NCBI GenBank assembly: GCA_963708865.1
Contig: CAVPUC010000005.1
Coordinates: 393,271-457,270, forward strand
Direction of reading: 5' to 3'
Length of the DNA: 64,000 bases
Source: DAIDKA01 sp963708865
Lineage (GTDB): Bacteria > Pseudomonadota > Gammaproteobacteria > Steroidobacterales > Steroidobacteraceae
Shown in pieces: positions 26,836-35,324 of this stretch (the stretch's first letter is position 1; every line of letters starts with the position of its first letter). Position numbers and translations under genes: made by a program. The notes under the pieces are model-generated. The model did not search any database, was not told the DNA's origin, and saw nothing but the letters and a program-made list of their open reading frames with translations.

Positions 26836-26872
26836 AGCGGGTCCAGAGCCGTTCTCACGATCTGGACCCGCT
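26836..26872. terminator. Bidirectional hairpin terminator between TonB receptor and urcA
   Basis: AGCGGGTCCAGA (26836-26847) and TCTGGACCCGCT (26861-26872) form a perfect 12-base-pair stem with a 13-base loop in the gap between two convergent genes. No clear U tract follows on either strand, so termination efficiency is uncertain. Confidence 0.65.
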
Positions 26873-26911
26873 CACTTCGAGTTGACGCAAGGTCGCAGCG
26901 ATTCGCCACGT

Positions 26912-27293
26912 CTAGCGAGTCTGGGCGGCCAGCGTGACCGGCAGCGGCTGACGGTTCTTCGCGTTGTAGATCGCAATCAGCTGTTCGCGACCCACCTTGG
27001 TCACCGCATCCGCAATGGCATCGTGGACGCAGACCCGCTCGTTCGCCTGGTACTGAAGCGATCGCTCGCCGGAAGCATCACATACCTCATGGGCTGCCGT
27101 AACGATACGGCTGTAGAGGGCTGGCTGCACCCTGAGGATTTCCCAAGTTGAGATCCCCGTAGTGCACGATCACGCTTTGCGATTCGGCAGGGTCCGAGGC
27201 CGAGGCGACCCCGGCGAAGCCGGACGCCAGCGCGCTGAAAATTCCGGCGAAGATGAACCCGCGAAGCGGGCTGGAAGTGGTCAGTGTGTTCAT
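26912..27293 (-). pseudogene. UrcA family protein, one frameshift
   Basis: Restored length 126 residues from ATG 27293, with GGGAGAAG just ahead. Signal peptide to about residue 33 ('FSALASGFAGVASA'), then 'VIVHYGDLNLGNPQGAA', and after one extra base near 27127 'ALYSRIVTAAHEVCDASGER' and 'CVHDAIADAVTKVGREQLIA'. V-x-Y-x-D-L-[ND]-L...A...LY.RI..AA..VC is the UrcA signature; the two Cys residues probably form a disulfide. UrcA proteins are small exported proteins of unknown function common near TonB receptors. It is transcribed away from the ECF gene. Confidence 0.85.
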
Positions 27294-27510
27294 GGTCTTC
27301 TCCCGTTTGATGATGTAGAGGTCATTGAGGGTGGGGCGGTGTCCATGCCCGCCTGGCTGGGTTGCCAAACCGGTGCATTTAACTGCCTCATCCATACAGA
27401 CACCGTTCCCGGCGCAAACCCGACATTCGCGGTGAAACTTTTTTGGTGGCGCAGGGCATGCGGAGGGGCTAACTTGGGCGCCTCTCCATTCAATGTAGGC
27501 GCCGGCACCG

Positions 27511-28062
27511 ATGAATCAGCTCACCGAGTTACTCGGGCGGCTCCAGTCGGGGGACCCTGCCGCGCGCAATGAGCTGTTTGCGGCGGCCTACAGTGAACTG
27601 CACCGGCTCGCCCGATCGCGACTCGGCGCCGGCGGACGCAATACCGTGCTGGATACGACCTCCCTGGTGCACGAGGCGTACATGCGGTTCGTGAGTGCCG
27701 GGGAGCTGCGCGCCGAGGACCGGCGGGCCTTCTTCGCCTATACCTCGCAGGTGATGCGCTCCGTGATCGTCAACAGCGCACGGGAGCGGATCGCGCAAAA
27801 GCGCGGCGGCAATCTGCGGCCGTTGACGTTGTCCACCGAACTGGGCGGCGGCGTTGCCCAGGATGAGGAGACGATTTTGAAGGTGCACGAGGCCCTGGAA
27901 GCGTTGGAACAGGCGGATGCCCGTTTGGCTCAGGTGGCGCAGATGCGCTATTTTGCCGGCTACAGCGATCAGGAAATCGCCGCGACGCTGGACATCAGCG
28001 AGCGTACGGTCCAGCGCGACTGGGAGAAGGCGCGGCTCATTCTCGCTACCGCATTGCGCTGA
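27511..28062 (+). CDS. ECF-type RNA polymerase sigma factor (TIGR02999-like)
   Basis: 183 residues. Region 2 covers about 8-85: 'LARSRLGAGGRNTVLDTTSL', 'VHEAYMRFVSAGELRAEDRR', 'FFAYTSQVMRSVIVNSARER'. Region 4 covers about 130-180: 'QMRYFAGYSDQEIAATLDIS' with 'ERTVQRDWEKARLILATAL'. The T-[SD]-L-V-H-E-A-Y-[ML]-R pattern marks the sigma family that is encoded beside Ser/Thr kinases rather than anti-sigma factors. The kinase gene begins 42 bases downstream, so kinase-dependent activation is expected from related systems. The divergent urcA gene may be a target. Confidence 0.92.
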   Translation: MNQLTELLGRLQSGDPAARNELFAAAYSELHRLARSRLGAGGRNTVLDTTSLVHEAYMRFVSAGELRAEDRRAFFAYTSQVMRSVIVNSARERIAQKRGGNLRPLTLSTELGGGVAQDEETILKVHEALEALEQADARLAQVAQMRYFAGYSDQEIAATLDISERTVQRDWEKARLILATALR

Positions 28063-28104
28063 GCAACTATCGGTTTCGGACCCGCAAACTCATGGTCAGA
28101 GAGG

Positions 28105-30846
28105 ATGATGGGATTATCGATTCCCCAGATGGCGTTGATGAGCCGCCTGCTCGATGAGGCCCTGCCGCTTGATACGGAGGGGCGCCAGCGCTGGCTCGAG
28201 GCGCTTTCACCGCAGTACCAGTCCCTGGCGGGTGCACTGCGCGAGGCGCTGCTGCCGGCAGGTGCGAACAGCGATCTGGACAATCTGCTCAAGTCCGGCG
28301 CGAGGCTGTGCCTCGAGCGAATCGGCAGTGCACCCAGTCCCGGTGAAACCGTGGGGCCGTACCGGCTGATTCGGCTGCTCGGCAAGGGGGGAATGGCGCA
28401 GGTATGGCTGGCGCAGCGCGCCGACGGGGCCTTCACGCGCGAGGTTGCCTTGAAGCTGCCCATGCTCTCGCAGCTGCGCGGCGACCTCGCCAGCCGCTTC
28501 GCCAGGGAGCGCGACATCCTCGCGGCGCTGGAACACCCCAACATTGCGCGACTCTATGATGCCGGCGTCAGCGCCACTGGCCTGCCGTATCTTGCGATGG
28601 AGTACGTCCCCGGCGAGCCCTTGACGGTCTGGTGCGATGCGCACCTGCTGAGTATCCGCGAGCGCCTGGAACTCTTTCTGCAGGTGCTTGATGCGGTGCA
28701 GTATGCGCACGACAGGCATGTCATTCATCGGGACATCAAACCTTCAAACATTCTGGTGACCCGCTCCGGACAGGTGCGCCTGCTCGATTTTGGCGTCGCG
28801 AAGTTGCTGGCGAGCGATCCTGCACAAACCAACTTGACCCAGCGCTTCGGCAAGGCGCTGACGCCTGACTACGCGAGCCCCGAACTGGTGCGGGGTGAAC
28901 AGATTGGTGCACCGACGGACGTGTACGCGCTGGGGGTGGTGTTGTACGAGCTGCTCGCCGGCAACAATCCCTACCATTTGAGTGCGGCGGGCTCCATCAC
29001 ACTGCTGGAAGAGGCCATCGCTACCACGGTCGTCAAAAGGCCCAGCACGCAGCTCGCCCCCGAGGCGGCCCGCACCCGGGGCACGACCGAGCGGAAGTTG
29101 CAGCGGCGCCTCAAGGGTGACCTGGATGCCATCGTCATCAAGGCGCTTGCCAAGGCACCCGCCGATCGATACGGCAGCGCCGCTGCGATGGCCGCTGATC
29201 TGCAGCACCGGTTGCGCGGCGAGCCGGTAGCGGCGCGGTCGGCTCACCTCGGCTACCGTTACGGCAAGTTCGTGCTGCGGCATCGCACCATCGTCGCGAC
29301 CACGGTCGCTGCGACCGTGCTGGTCGCGGCGGCGCTGGGCTATACCGTCATCCGCACACGCGCCGTTCAAACACCCGCGGTCGCGAACACGGTGCCGCCC
29401 GTTCGCGATACGATGGTCGGGCCACCGCAGGAAAATTCGATTGCCGTTCTGCCGTTTGTCGACTTGAGCGCAACGAAGGACCAGGAGTACTTCTCGGACG
29501 GCCTGTCCGAGCAACTGATAGACCGCCTCGTGCACCATTCGGATCTCAAGGTCATCGCGCGGACCTCTTCGTTCCAGTTCAAGGGCAAGAACGAGGACGT
29601 GCGCTCGATTGCCCGGCAGCTTGGCGTGGCACACGTGCTGGAAGGCAGCGTGCTCAAGGAAGGTGCGCAATTGCGGGTCACGGCGCAGCTGATTCGTGCC
29701 TCGGATGGTGTCGATGTCTGGTCGCAGATTTACGATCAGAAGCTGGTCGACGTCTTCAAGGTACAGGATGAAATTGGCAACAAGGTGGCGAATGCCCTGC
29801 ACGTCGCCTTGCTCAACGACCAGGCAGTTGAAACGCCGGAACCCGATGTCGAGGCGTACAACCTGGTTCTGGAAGGCAATTACATCAAGGCACGCGCAAA
29901 CCTGAGCGATGTTGAAAAAGCCGTCCAGCTGTACCGGCGGGCGCTCGACATCAACCCCAATTACGCACTCGCGTGGGCGCGCTTGGGCAGTGCCTATTTG
30001 AACGAGGAAATCTTAGAACAAGTGCCTTCGCAGAGCCAGGACCGCAAGGTGCTCGATGCGCTGGAACGGGCCATACGACTCGACCCCAACCTTGCCTGGG
30101 CCTACTACACGCGCGCCGGATTCGAGTTGGAATTCAGGTGGAACTGGGTGGCGGCCAAGGCGGACGACGAAAAGGTGCGCGAGGTTGACCCCAAGTTTTA
30201 TTTGTTGCCCAGAGCGCTGGGTGACATCGCATTGATATTCGGTGAGGTCGACAAGGCCGTGACGCTGTACCAAACCGATCTTGAGCGAAACCCGCTTGAT
30301 CCGAATGCCATAGACAGTCTGGGCAATGCGCTTTGCGCCGCGCACCGGCTGCCGCAGTGCCTGCAGGCGCGCCTGCGGCTGCAGCAGCTGCATCCTGAGT
30401 ACGGCGGTGTCAACAACTCCGTGGGCACCGCGTACCTGCTGCTTGGCCAATTCCCCGCCGCGCTCCAGGCGATGCAGAAAGAGCCCACTGAGGACGGTCG
30501 CCTGGGCGGCCTTGCCTTGGTTTATTCGGCACTGGGCAGGCGTGCCGAGTCGGATGCGGCGCTGAAATCGCTAATCGGGAAATTCGCCTCGAGCGATTCC
30601 TACACCCTCGCACAGGTGCAAGCCTACCGCGGAGAGATCGATGCGGCATTCGAGTGGCTCGATCGGGGCTATCAACAACACAATTCGGGAATGTGGGCTG
30701 TCAAGACCGATCCGCTACTGCGCAATCTGCGGGGCGACCGGAGGTTTCAGGCGTTGTTGAGTCGCATGAAGTTGCCTGATTCACAGCAATCAGGGCGCAT
30801 CCCGTTTCAGGCTCCCGAACGAAGGTCGGTATCGGTGGCGTCCTGA
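28105..30846 (+). CDS. Transmembrane Ser/Thr protein kinase with TolB/FlgO-like and TPR domains
   Basis: 913 residues. Cytoplasmic kinase domain about 85-345: glycine loop 'LLGKGGMAQVWLAQ', Lys in 'VALKLP', catalytic 'VIHRDIKPSNILV', 'LLDFGVAKLLA' and 'YASPELVRGEQIGAPTDVYA'. One transmembrane helix at about 394-416, then a FlgO/TolB-like domain ('NSIAVLPFVDLSATKDQEYF', 'DGLSEQLIDRL') and tetratricopeptide repeats to the end. All kinase catalytic residues are present. It is the probable activator of the ECF factor encoded just upstream. A 68-residue peptide and a SagB-type dehydrogenase follow within 24 and 26 bases and may belong to the same transcript. Confidence 0.92.
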   Translation: MMGLSIPQMALMSRLLDEALPLDTEGRQRWLEALSPQYQSLAGALREALLPAGANSDLDNLLKSGARLCLERIGSAPSPGETVGPYRLIRLLGKGGMAQVWLAQRADGAFTREVALKLPMLSQLRGDLASRFARERDILAALEHPNIARLYDAGVSATGLPYLAMEYVPGEPLTVWCDAHLLSIRERLELFLQVLDAVQYAHDRHVIHRDIKPSNILVTRSGQVRLLDFGVAKLLASDPAQTNLTQRFGKALTPDYASPELVRGEQIGAPTDVYALGVVLYELLAGNNPYHLSAAGSITLLEEAIATTVVKRPSTQLAPEAARTRGTTERKLQRRLKGDLDAIVIKALAKAPADRYGSAAAMAADLQHRLRGEPVAARSAHLGYRYGKFVLRHRTIVATTVAATVLVAAALGYTVIRTRAVQTPAVANTVPPVRDTMVGPPQENSIAVLPFVDLSATKDQEYFSDGLSEQLIDRLVHHSDLKVIARTSSFQFKGKNEDVRSIARQLGVAHVLEGSVLKEGAQLRVTAQLIRASDGVDVWSQIYDQKLVDVFKVQDEIGNKVANALHVALLNDQAVETPEPDVEAYNLVLEGNYIKARANLSDVEKAVQLYRRALDINPNYALAWARLGSAYLNEEILEQVPSQSQDRKVLDALERAIRLDPNLAWAYYTRAGFELEFRWNWVAAKADDEKVREVDPKFYLLPRALGDIALIFGEVDKAVTLYQTDLERNPLDPNAIDSLGNALCAAHRLPQCLQARLRLQQLHPEYGGVNNSVGTAYLLLGQFPAALQAMQKEPTEDGRLGGLALVYSALGRRAESDAALKSLIGKFASSDSYTLAQVQAYRGEIDAAFEWLDRGYQQHNSGMWAVKTDPLLRNLRGDRRFQALLSRMKLPDSQQSGRIPFQAPERRSVSVAS

Positions 30847-30870
30847 TTTCATCAAACAGGAGGTTCGGAC

Positions 30871-31077
30871 ATGGCAACCAGGAAGAAAAAGCAGTCTGCG
30901 ATAAGCGATAGATGCGAATTAACGAGGCCAGAACTCCTGGAGCTCGTGATGCAGGTGGAGCAGGAGGTGAGTAAGCTGTTGCGGCGCCATCCAAAACTAC
31001 CTGAGCCCTGTGAGCCGCTGAGGTGCGGATTGGCCAATATTAAAACGACCATTAGGGCGGCGGTGCACAGCGCTTAG
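30871..31077 (+). CDS. 68-residue hypothetical peptide upstream of SagB-type dehydrogenase
   Basis: ATG 30871 follows a strong AGGAGG. The peptide starts MATRKKKQ, has an amphipathic central helix ('RPELLELVMQVEQEVSKLLR'), then a Pro/Cys-rich turn 'KLPEPCEPLRCG' and a short tail. It has three Cys (15, 47, 52), no signal peptide and no double-glycine leader. It could be a small regulatory or chaperone-like protein, or the substrate of the SagB-type enzyme encoded 26 bases downstream; the sequence does not decide. Not recognised as any named family. Confidence 0.65.
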   Translation: MATRKKKQSAISDRCELTRPELLELVMQVEQEVSKLLRRHPKLPEPCEPLRCGLANIKTTIRAAVHSA

Positions 31078-31103
31078 CAGCTGAGCTGAATCGAGCCGGC
31101 GGG

Positions 31104-32195
31104 GTGACCGAGCCTGTCAAACTGAAGAGCGCCTCCAGTCAGATCGCTTACTGGGAGCGCGGCAGCCTGCGCATCGCCAACTATCTTACCGGACAGACCT
31201 TTGCGGCGAATCCCGTCACGCTGGAGCTGATCCGTTTCTTCTTTGCGCCCCGGACGATCGAAAAAGCCCTCATCGAGTTCCGCGCCTACTCGCGGGAAAG
31301 CGTGGGTGCGGCGATTGTGGAGCTGATCAAGGCGCAGCTGCTGCTGGAATACGGTTCCGCGGCATGGCGACGGGATCAGCTGCTCGCCTCCTCGTGGAGA
31401 CCCTGGCTCCCGCAGGCCGCCTTTCACTTCATGACCAAGGACGCTGCGTACCTCAATCCTGACAGGACCGTCGGGGAAGAGATCCAGGCGCTGCCGGCCG
31501 CTGCGGCCCCGTCGCCATTCAAGAAGATTCGCGGCGCGGCTTCGATCCCGCTGTCAAGGCGTCAGATCGATGAGGACAGTTTCTTTGACACGCTACGCGC
31601 CAGGAGGACGCATCGTCAGTTCGCCGCGGGGCCCGTATCGATGGAAAACGTCTCGACGCTGCTGCACACCACGTGGGGAGTCCAGGGATACTGGCAGTCG
31701 CCGGTTTACGGAGAGCTTGCGTACAAGACGAGCCCTTCGGGCGGGGCGCGGCATCCGGGAGAGGTCTATATCATGGCGCTGCGGGTGGCTGGGCTGAAAC
31801 GGGGAATCTATCACTACCAGGCCAGGGACCATCGGCTTGCACTCATGCCAGCCAAGGCAAGCGCGCGCCTGGCCACGGCGTGCTGCGTAGGCCAGTCGTA
31901 TTTTGGCGGCGCGGCGGCGCTTTTTTTCATGACCGCGGTATTTGCCCGAACCATGTGGAAGTACCAGAGTGCTCGGGCCTATCGGGTTGTGCTGCTGGAA
32001 ACCGGCCATTTGTGCCAGACGTTTTGCCTCACCGCCACAAGACTCGGCTTGGCGCCATTCTGCACTGCCGCGTTCAAGGACTCACTGATCGAGAAGACCT
32101 TGGAGTTGGACGGCATTTCGGAGTCGGTGCTGTATGTGGCGGGAGTCGGCCTCGTGACAACTCGCAAAAACACGGTGGGGCCGAGAGCTCTCTAG
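31104..32195 (+). CDS. SagB-type (ThcOx-like) FMN-dependent dehydrogenase
   Basis: 363 residues from GTG 31104. An N-terminal domain of about 150 residues ('YWERGSLRIANYLTGQTFAA', 'VTLELIRFFFAPRTIEKALI') is followed by the SagB/McbC nitroreductase fold: 'FFDTLRARRTHRQFAAGPV', 'YKTSPSGGARHPGEVYIMAL', 'RGIYHYQARDHRLAL' and 'RTMWKYQSARAYRVVLLETG', 'LCQTFCLTATRLGLAPF'. SagB enzymes oxidise azolines to azoles in RiPP pathways using FMN. No YcaO/SagC-D partner is present, so this is a stand-alone member whose substrate is open. It closes the apparent sigma factor-kinase-peptide-SagB set. Confidence 0.87.
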   Translation: MTEPVKLKSASSQIAYWERGSLRIANYLTGQTFAANPVTLELIRFFFAPRTIEKALIEFRAYSRESVGAAIVELIKAQLLLEYGSAAWRRDQLLASSWRPWLPQAAFHFMTKDAAYLNPDRTVGEEIQALPAAAAPSPFKKIRGAASIPLSRRQIDEDSFFDTLRARRTHRQFAAGPVSMENVSTLLHTTWGVQGYWQSPVYGELAYKTSPSGGARHPGEVYIMALRVAGLKRGIYHYQARDHRLALMPAKASARLATACCVGQSYFGGAAALFFMTAVFARTMWKYQSARAYRVVLLETGHLCQTFCLTATRLGLAPFCTAAFKDSLIEKTLELDGISESVLYVAGVGLVTTRKNTVGPRAL

Positions 32196-32357
32196 GGCAT
32201 GCGCGCATCCGGTGCCACACAAGCGGTCCACTCAGCGGCCCATAGCGCGGACCCGGCCACTCGTATCATGTCCCTTGTCTTGTCAACAAAGATGTTTGAT
32301 AACGGCCCTTAGGATCAGGAAGGATTTGAACTCATAGAATCAAACCGGGAGAGCCTG

Positions 32358-32781
32358 ATGGGGCACGTTGTGCGCGCGCTGATATTGTTGGTGATCGTGG
32401 GGCCCGCCTGGGCCGGCGATCTGTGCAAGGAAAACACCTTCACCAAGGTTCAAGCCACTCAAGGTCGGTGGGCATACGATTCCAGTTGCGGGCTGTGCCA
32501 CCTTTTCAATCTGAAGGGCAGGGCACCGGGCAACTTTCGCAATGAAACCCCGGATGTCAGCCGTCCTGGACGCCAACTACCTGCATGCGCTTGACAATAA
32601 CGGCGACATGACGCCCCCGCTAACGGGCGACACCTTCATGAAGAAGTGGAAGGACCAGAAGGCATTCGCAGACCGGATCAGCAACGCGACCGGCGCGTTT
32701 CCGCCGAAAAATTACGTCAAGTCGGATTCGGAAGCGCAAATAGCCGCCTACATCCTCTATGAGTATTGCAGGAAGCTGTAG
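32358..32781 (+). pseudogene. Small c-type cytochrome-like protein, one frameshift
   Basis: Restored length 140 residues. Signal peptide about 1-19 (ending PAWAG), haem-binding 'DSSCGLCHLFNLKG' (CxxCH), and after one extra base near 32559 'VLDANYLHALDNNGDMTPPL' with 'TFMKKWKDQKAFADRISNAT' and 'EAQIAAYILYEYCRKL'. The Met in the 'GDMTPP' stretch may be the axial ligand. A periplasmic monohaem electron carrier is the likely role. It is preceded by 160 bases without a gene and converges with the histidine kinase at 32822. Confidence 0.75.
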
Positions 32782-32821
32782 CCCAAGCCCCATGGCGAGC
32801 ACTCGCGTTTCGAGAGTGACG

Positions 32822-34204
32822 CTACGGCGAAAACACGACGTTCACCCGCAGTCCCGGCCCGGCATCGCGCAGCTCCAGTCTTGCGCCGTGAAGCTGCACA
32901 ATGGCAGCTGCGAGCGCCAACCCCAAGCCGTGGCCTTCTGCTGTGCGGCTCGCGGTACCGCGATAGAATCGTCGTGTCACCTTCTCACGATCTTCCGGCG
33001 CAACTCCCGGTCCATCGTCGATGACGGATGCGAGCACCTCACCATTCACCAGTTCCAGGGCAATCTGGATCCGGGTCCCCTTCGGCGTATGGCGAAGGGC
33101 ATTCTCGATCAGGTTGCTGAAGAGCTGTGTCAGGAGTTCCATATCGCCGCGAACGGTGATATCAGAAGTCAGATTCGTGAATAGCAAATGTCCGCAATCC
33201 TCTGCCACCGGTAGGTAGATTTCAAAAAGTCTTTGCAGTACCTCAGTGAGGCTCACCGAGGTGAAGGTCTGTACACGGGTACCGGCTTCAATTTGCGAAA
33301 TCCGTAACAGCGCCGAAAACATCGACAGCAGTTGATCGGTATCATCGAGCGCCCGCGCGATCACAGTCGGATAGGCCCCGATGCCCGGCGGCTGTTCTCT
33401 CGCAGCCTCCAGGCGGTTCCGCAGCCGTGTTAAGGGCGTGCGCAGATCGTGCGCTATGTCGCTGGATACCTGCTGCAGGTTCTCGAGCAGCATCGAGATG
33501 CGATCGAGCATTTCGTTGATGGCGCGAGCCAGGCGGTCCCATTCGTCATCGCGGCCACGCACCGGAATGCGTTCATTGAATCTTCCGGCAATCACCCGCT
33601 CGCAGGTCCGGGTGACGGCATCCACCTGCGCCATGAATCGGCGGCCCAGAAACAGGCCGGCGAGGATAGCGAAGGCGCAGGTCCCGAGGGACACCCAGGC
33701 AAAGGCATGCAGAATCCGCTCGCGGGTCGCGTACATCGTAACGGTGTCGCGCCCGACAAACACCAGTGTCGTTGCGGTGAGCCCGGCACAGCGGCCGAGC
33801 ACTGTTCCCGGATGGCTGCGGCCACCGGACGCAGCCACGGCTATCGTGAAAATGTGGGGGCGACACTGGACGTATGGCAGATTTCCCGCCAGCACCTTTC
33901 CCGATGTGTCCTCGATGACCATATAAGTCGCGGGCGTCAAGCGATGCCTGAAGCCCGCCGTAGCAGCCGGCGTGCCCAGTGTTTGCTGAACCACCTCTAT
34001 CGCCTCGGCGAGTCCCTCCGTGCGTAGGCCATTCGTCACAGTTGCTATGTCGGTATCGTTGGCGGCGATCAGCAACTGCCGCTCGGTGCCGGCGACGATC
34101 CACAGCACGGTGCCGATGAGCGCCGCCGTCAGCGAGAGGAATACCAGCGCAAACAGCGCCGCAAACCGAAATGACTCGGCCTTGAAGAGTCTAATTGGAG
34201 GCAA
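32822..34204 (-). CDS. Sensor histidine kinase of second two-component system
   Basis: 460 residues from TTG 34204, which overlaps the response-regulator stop by 14 bases; longer in-frame starts lie wholly within the regulator gene. TM1 about 14-36 ('FAALFALVFLSLTAALIGTV'), a periplasmic loop, TM2 about 168-188, HAMP about 190-240, HisKA 'SSDIAHDLRTPLTRLRNRLE', N box 'LFSNLIENALRHTPKGT', G1 'IDDGPGVAPED', G2 'GHGLGLALAAAIV'. All catalytic motifs are present. Divergent from the RND efflux genes at 35.3-40.9 kb, which it may control; the signal is probably a metal or drug in the periplasm. Confidence 0.9.
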   Translation of the reverse strand: MPPIRLFKAESFRFAALFALVFLSLTAALIGTVLWIVAGTERQLLIAANDTDIATVTNGLRTEGLAEAIEVVQQTLGTPAATAGFRHRLTPATYMVIEDTSGKVLAGNLPYVQCRPHIFTIAVAASGGRSHPGTVLGRCAGLTATTLVFVGRDTVTMYATRERILHAFAWVSLGTCAFAILAGLFLGRRFMAQVDAVTRTCERVIAGRFNERIPVRGRDDEWDRLARAINEMLDRISMLLENLQQVSSDIAHDLRTPLTRLRNRLEAAREQPPGIGAYPTVIARALDDTDQLLSMFSALLRISQIEAGTRVQTFTSVSLTEVLQRLFEIYLPVAEDCGHLLFTNLTSDITVRGDMELLTQLFSNLIENALRHTPKGTRIQIALELVNGEVLASVIDDGPGVAPEDREKVTRRFYRGTASRTAEGHGLGLALAAAIVQLHGARLELRDAGPGLRVNVVFSP

Positions 34205-34859
34205 GCAGTCGGTACCCGGTGCCGCGAACCGTCTGGATGGCGTCGATGTCACCGCGGGCGTTGAGTCGCGCGCGCAGCCGGCTGATGTGACTTTCGACCA
34301 CGCTGGTGTGGGGGTCGAAGTGGATTTCCCAGACATTCTCCAGCAGCATCTTGCGCGTGACTGCCCGGTCGGCGTTGCGGATCAGATACTCCAGAAGCCG
34401 GAACTCCTGGGGAAGAAGCTCAATCGGGTGGCCATGCCGGGTGACGGTCCGTTGCACGAGGTCCATTTCGATGGAGCCCGCAAACAGCCTGGAGGAAGGC
34501 GGAGCATGCCGACGCGTCATCACCCGAATCCGCGCCAGCAGTTCCTCGAACGCGAACGGCTTGATCAGATAGTCATCGCCGCCGGCCTCCAGTCCGCGGA
34601 CTCGATCGTCGATGCCACTCATCGTGGTCAGATAAATAACGGGCGTGGCTTTAAGCCTGCGAATTGCTTTGACGAGCTCCAGGCCGTCCATCCCCGGGAG
34701 CATGCGGTCGACGATGATGGCGTCGAAGTCCTGTTCGGCGGCTTCCTTGAGGCCGAGGATGCCATCGGCAACGTGCACGACCTCATAGCCCTGATCGCGG
34801 AATCGATCAATCAGCGACTGCGCCAGCTCGGCGTCATCTTCGGTCAGCAGCAGTCGCAT
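34191..34859 (-). CDS. OmpR-family response regulator of second two-component system
   Basis: 222 residues from ATG 34859 ('MRLLLTEDDAELAQSLIDRF'); a start at 34898 would add residues before the receiver beta1. Receiver: E7/D8/D9 acidic pocket, phospho-acceptor Asp51 in 'AIIVDRMLPGMDG', Lys in 'LIKPFAFEELLAR'. DNA-binding domain: 'LLPQEFRLLEYLIRNADRAV' and 'HTSVVESHISRLRARLNARG' plus 'VRGTGYRLLASN'. Resembles CusR/CzcR-class regulators. It follows a small exported-protein gene and precedes its kinase in one minus-strand transcript. Confidence 0.92.
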   Translation of the reverse strand: MRLLLTEDDAELAQSLIDRFRDQGYEVVHVADGILGLKEAAEQDFDAIIVDRMLPGMDGLELVKAIRRLKATPVIYLTTMSGIDDRVRGLEAGGDDYLIKPFAFEELLARIRVMTRRHAPPSSRLFAGSIEMDLVQRTVTRHGHPIELLPQEFRLLEYLIRNADRAVTRKMLLENVWEIHFDPHTSVVESHISRLRARLNARGDIDAIQTVRGTGYRLLASN

Positions 34860-34907
34860 GGACGGTGATTTCCATTTTGACGTTGTATCCGGTGACACCG
34901 CTTCAGG

Positions 34908-35183
34908 TCAGTGGGTTCCCATCACTAACATGGTGAAGGAGTCGGGCACCGGCACGGGCCGGGGACGGGGCTGATCCGCGGCGGCAGCCGCGGCCGCACC
35001 GAACGCGGCGGCGACAGGGTAAACGCGTCCGATCGGCTCAAGCCAGCCGCCGGCGCCCCCAATCCTCCAGCGCTGGACCACCTGCATTGGGGGGTGCGGC
35101 TGCGCGCTGGCCGTCAGCACTGCCATCGCAAGGCCGACGAGCAATCCTGAGCCGATGATTCTGGCGGCACGGTGAGTGAGCAC
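34908..35183 (-). CDS. Small exported hypothetical protein ahead of two-component genes
   Basis: 91 residues from GTG 35183, chosen because AGGAG lies seven bases upstream. Signal peptide about 1-27 ('IIGSGLLVGLAMAVLTASAQ'), then 'PPMQVVQRWRIGGAGGWLEP', a poly-Ala stretch and a Pro/Arg-rich region ending 'VPDSFTMLVMGTH'. No family recognised. It is the first gene of the transcript leading into the response regulator (48 bases) and kinase, so it may be a periplasmic accessory or sensor modulator. The 140 bases to the divergent outer-membrane factor contain both promoters. Confidence 0.6.
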   Translation of the reverse strand: MLTHRAARIIGSGLLVGLAMAVLTASAQPHPPMQVVQRWRIGGAGGWLEPIGRVYPVAAAFGAAAAAAADQPRPRPVPVPDSFTMLVMGTH

Positions 35184-35324
35184 GTCGTTCTCCTGAAGCG
35201 GCATGATGGTGTTCGCGGCACATCGGACTATGCCTGCGGCGCACGCCGGGTGAGTTTACAAAGATATACACTTGCGGCCAAAAGAGCTTGCTAGCCTCGC
35301 TCCAAATGGCTGATTGAGGGCAGA

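Noticed and set aside
28744..29802. Open minus-strand frame of about 350 codons inside the Ser/Thr kinase gene
   Set aside because: Wholly antisense to conserved kinase motifs; composition is Arg/His/Gln-rich as expected of a shadow frame.
30871..32195. A classical thiazole/oxazole-modified RiPP cluster
   Set aside because: No YcaO cyclase, no E1-like protein, no leader-type precursor with a Ser/Thr/Cys-rich core and no transporter; only a SagB-type enzyme is present.
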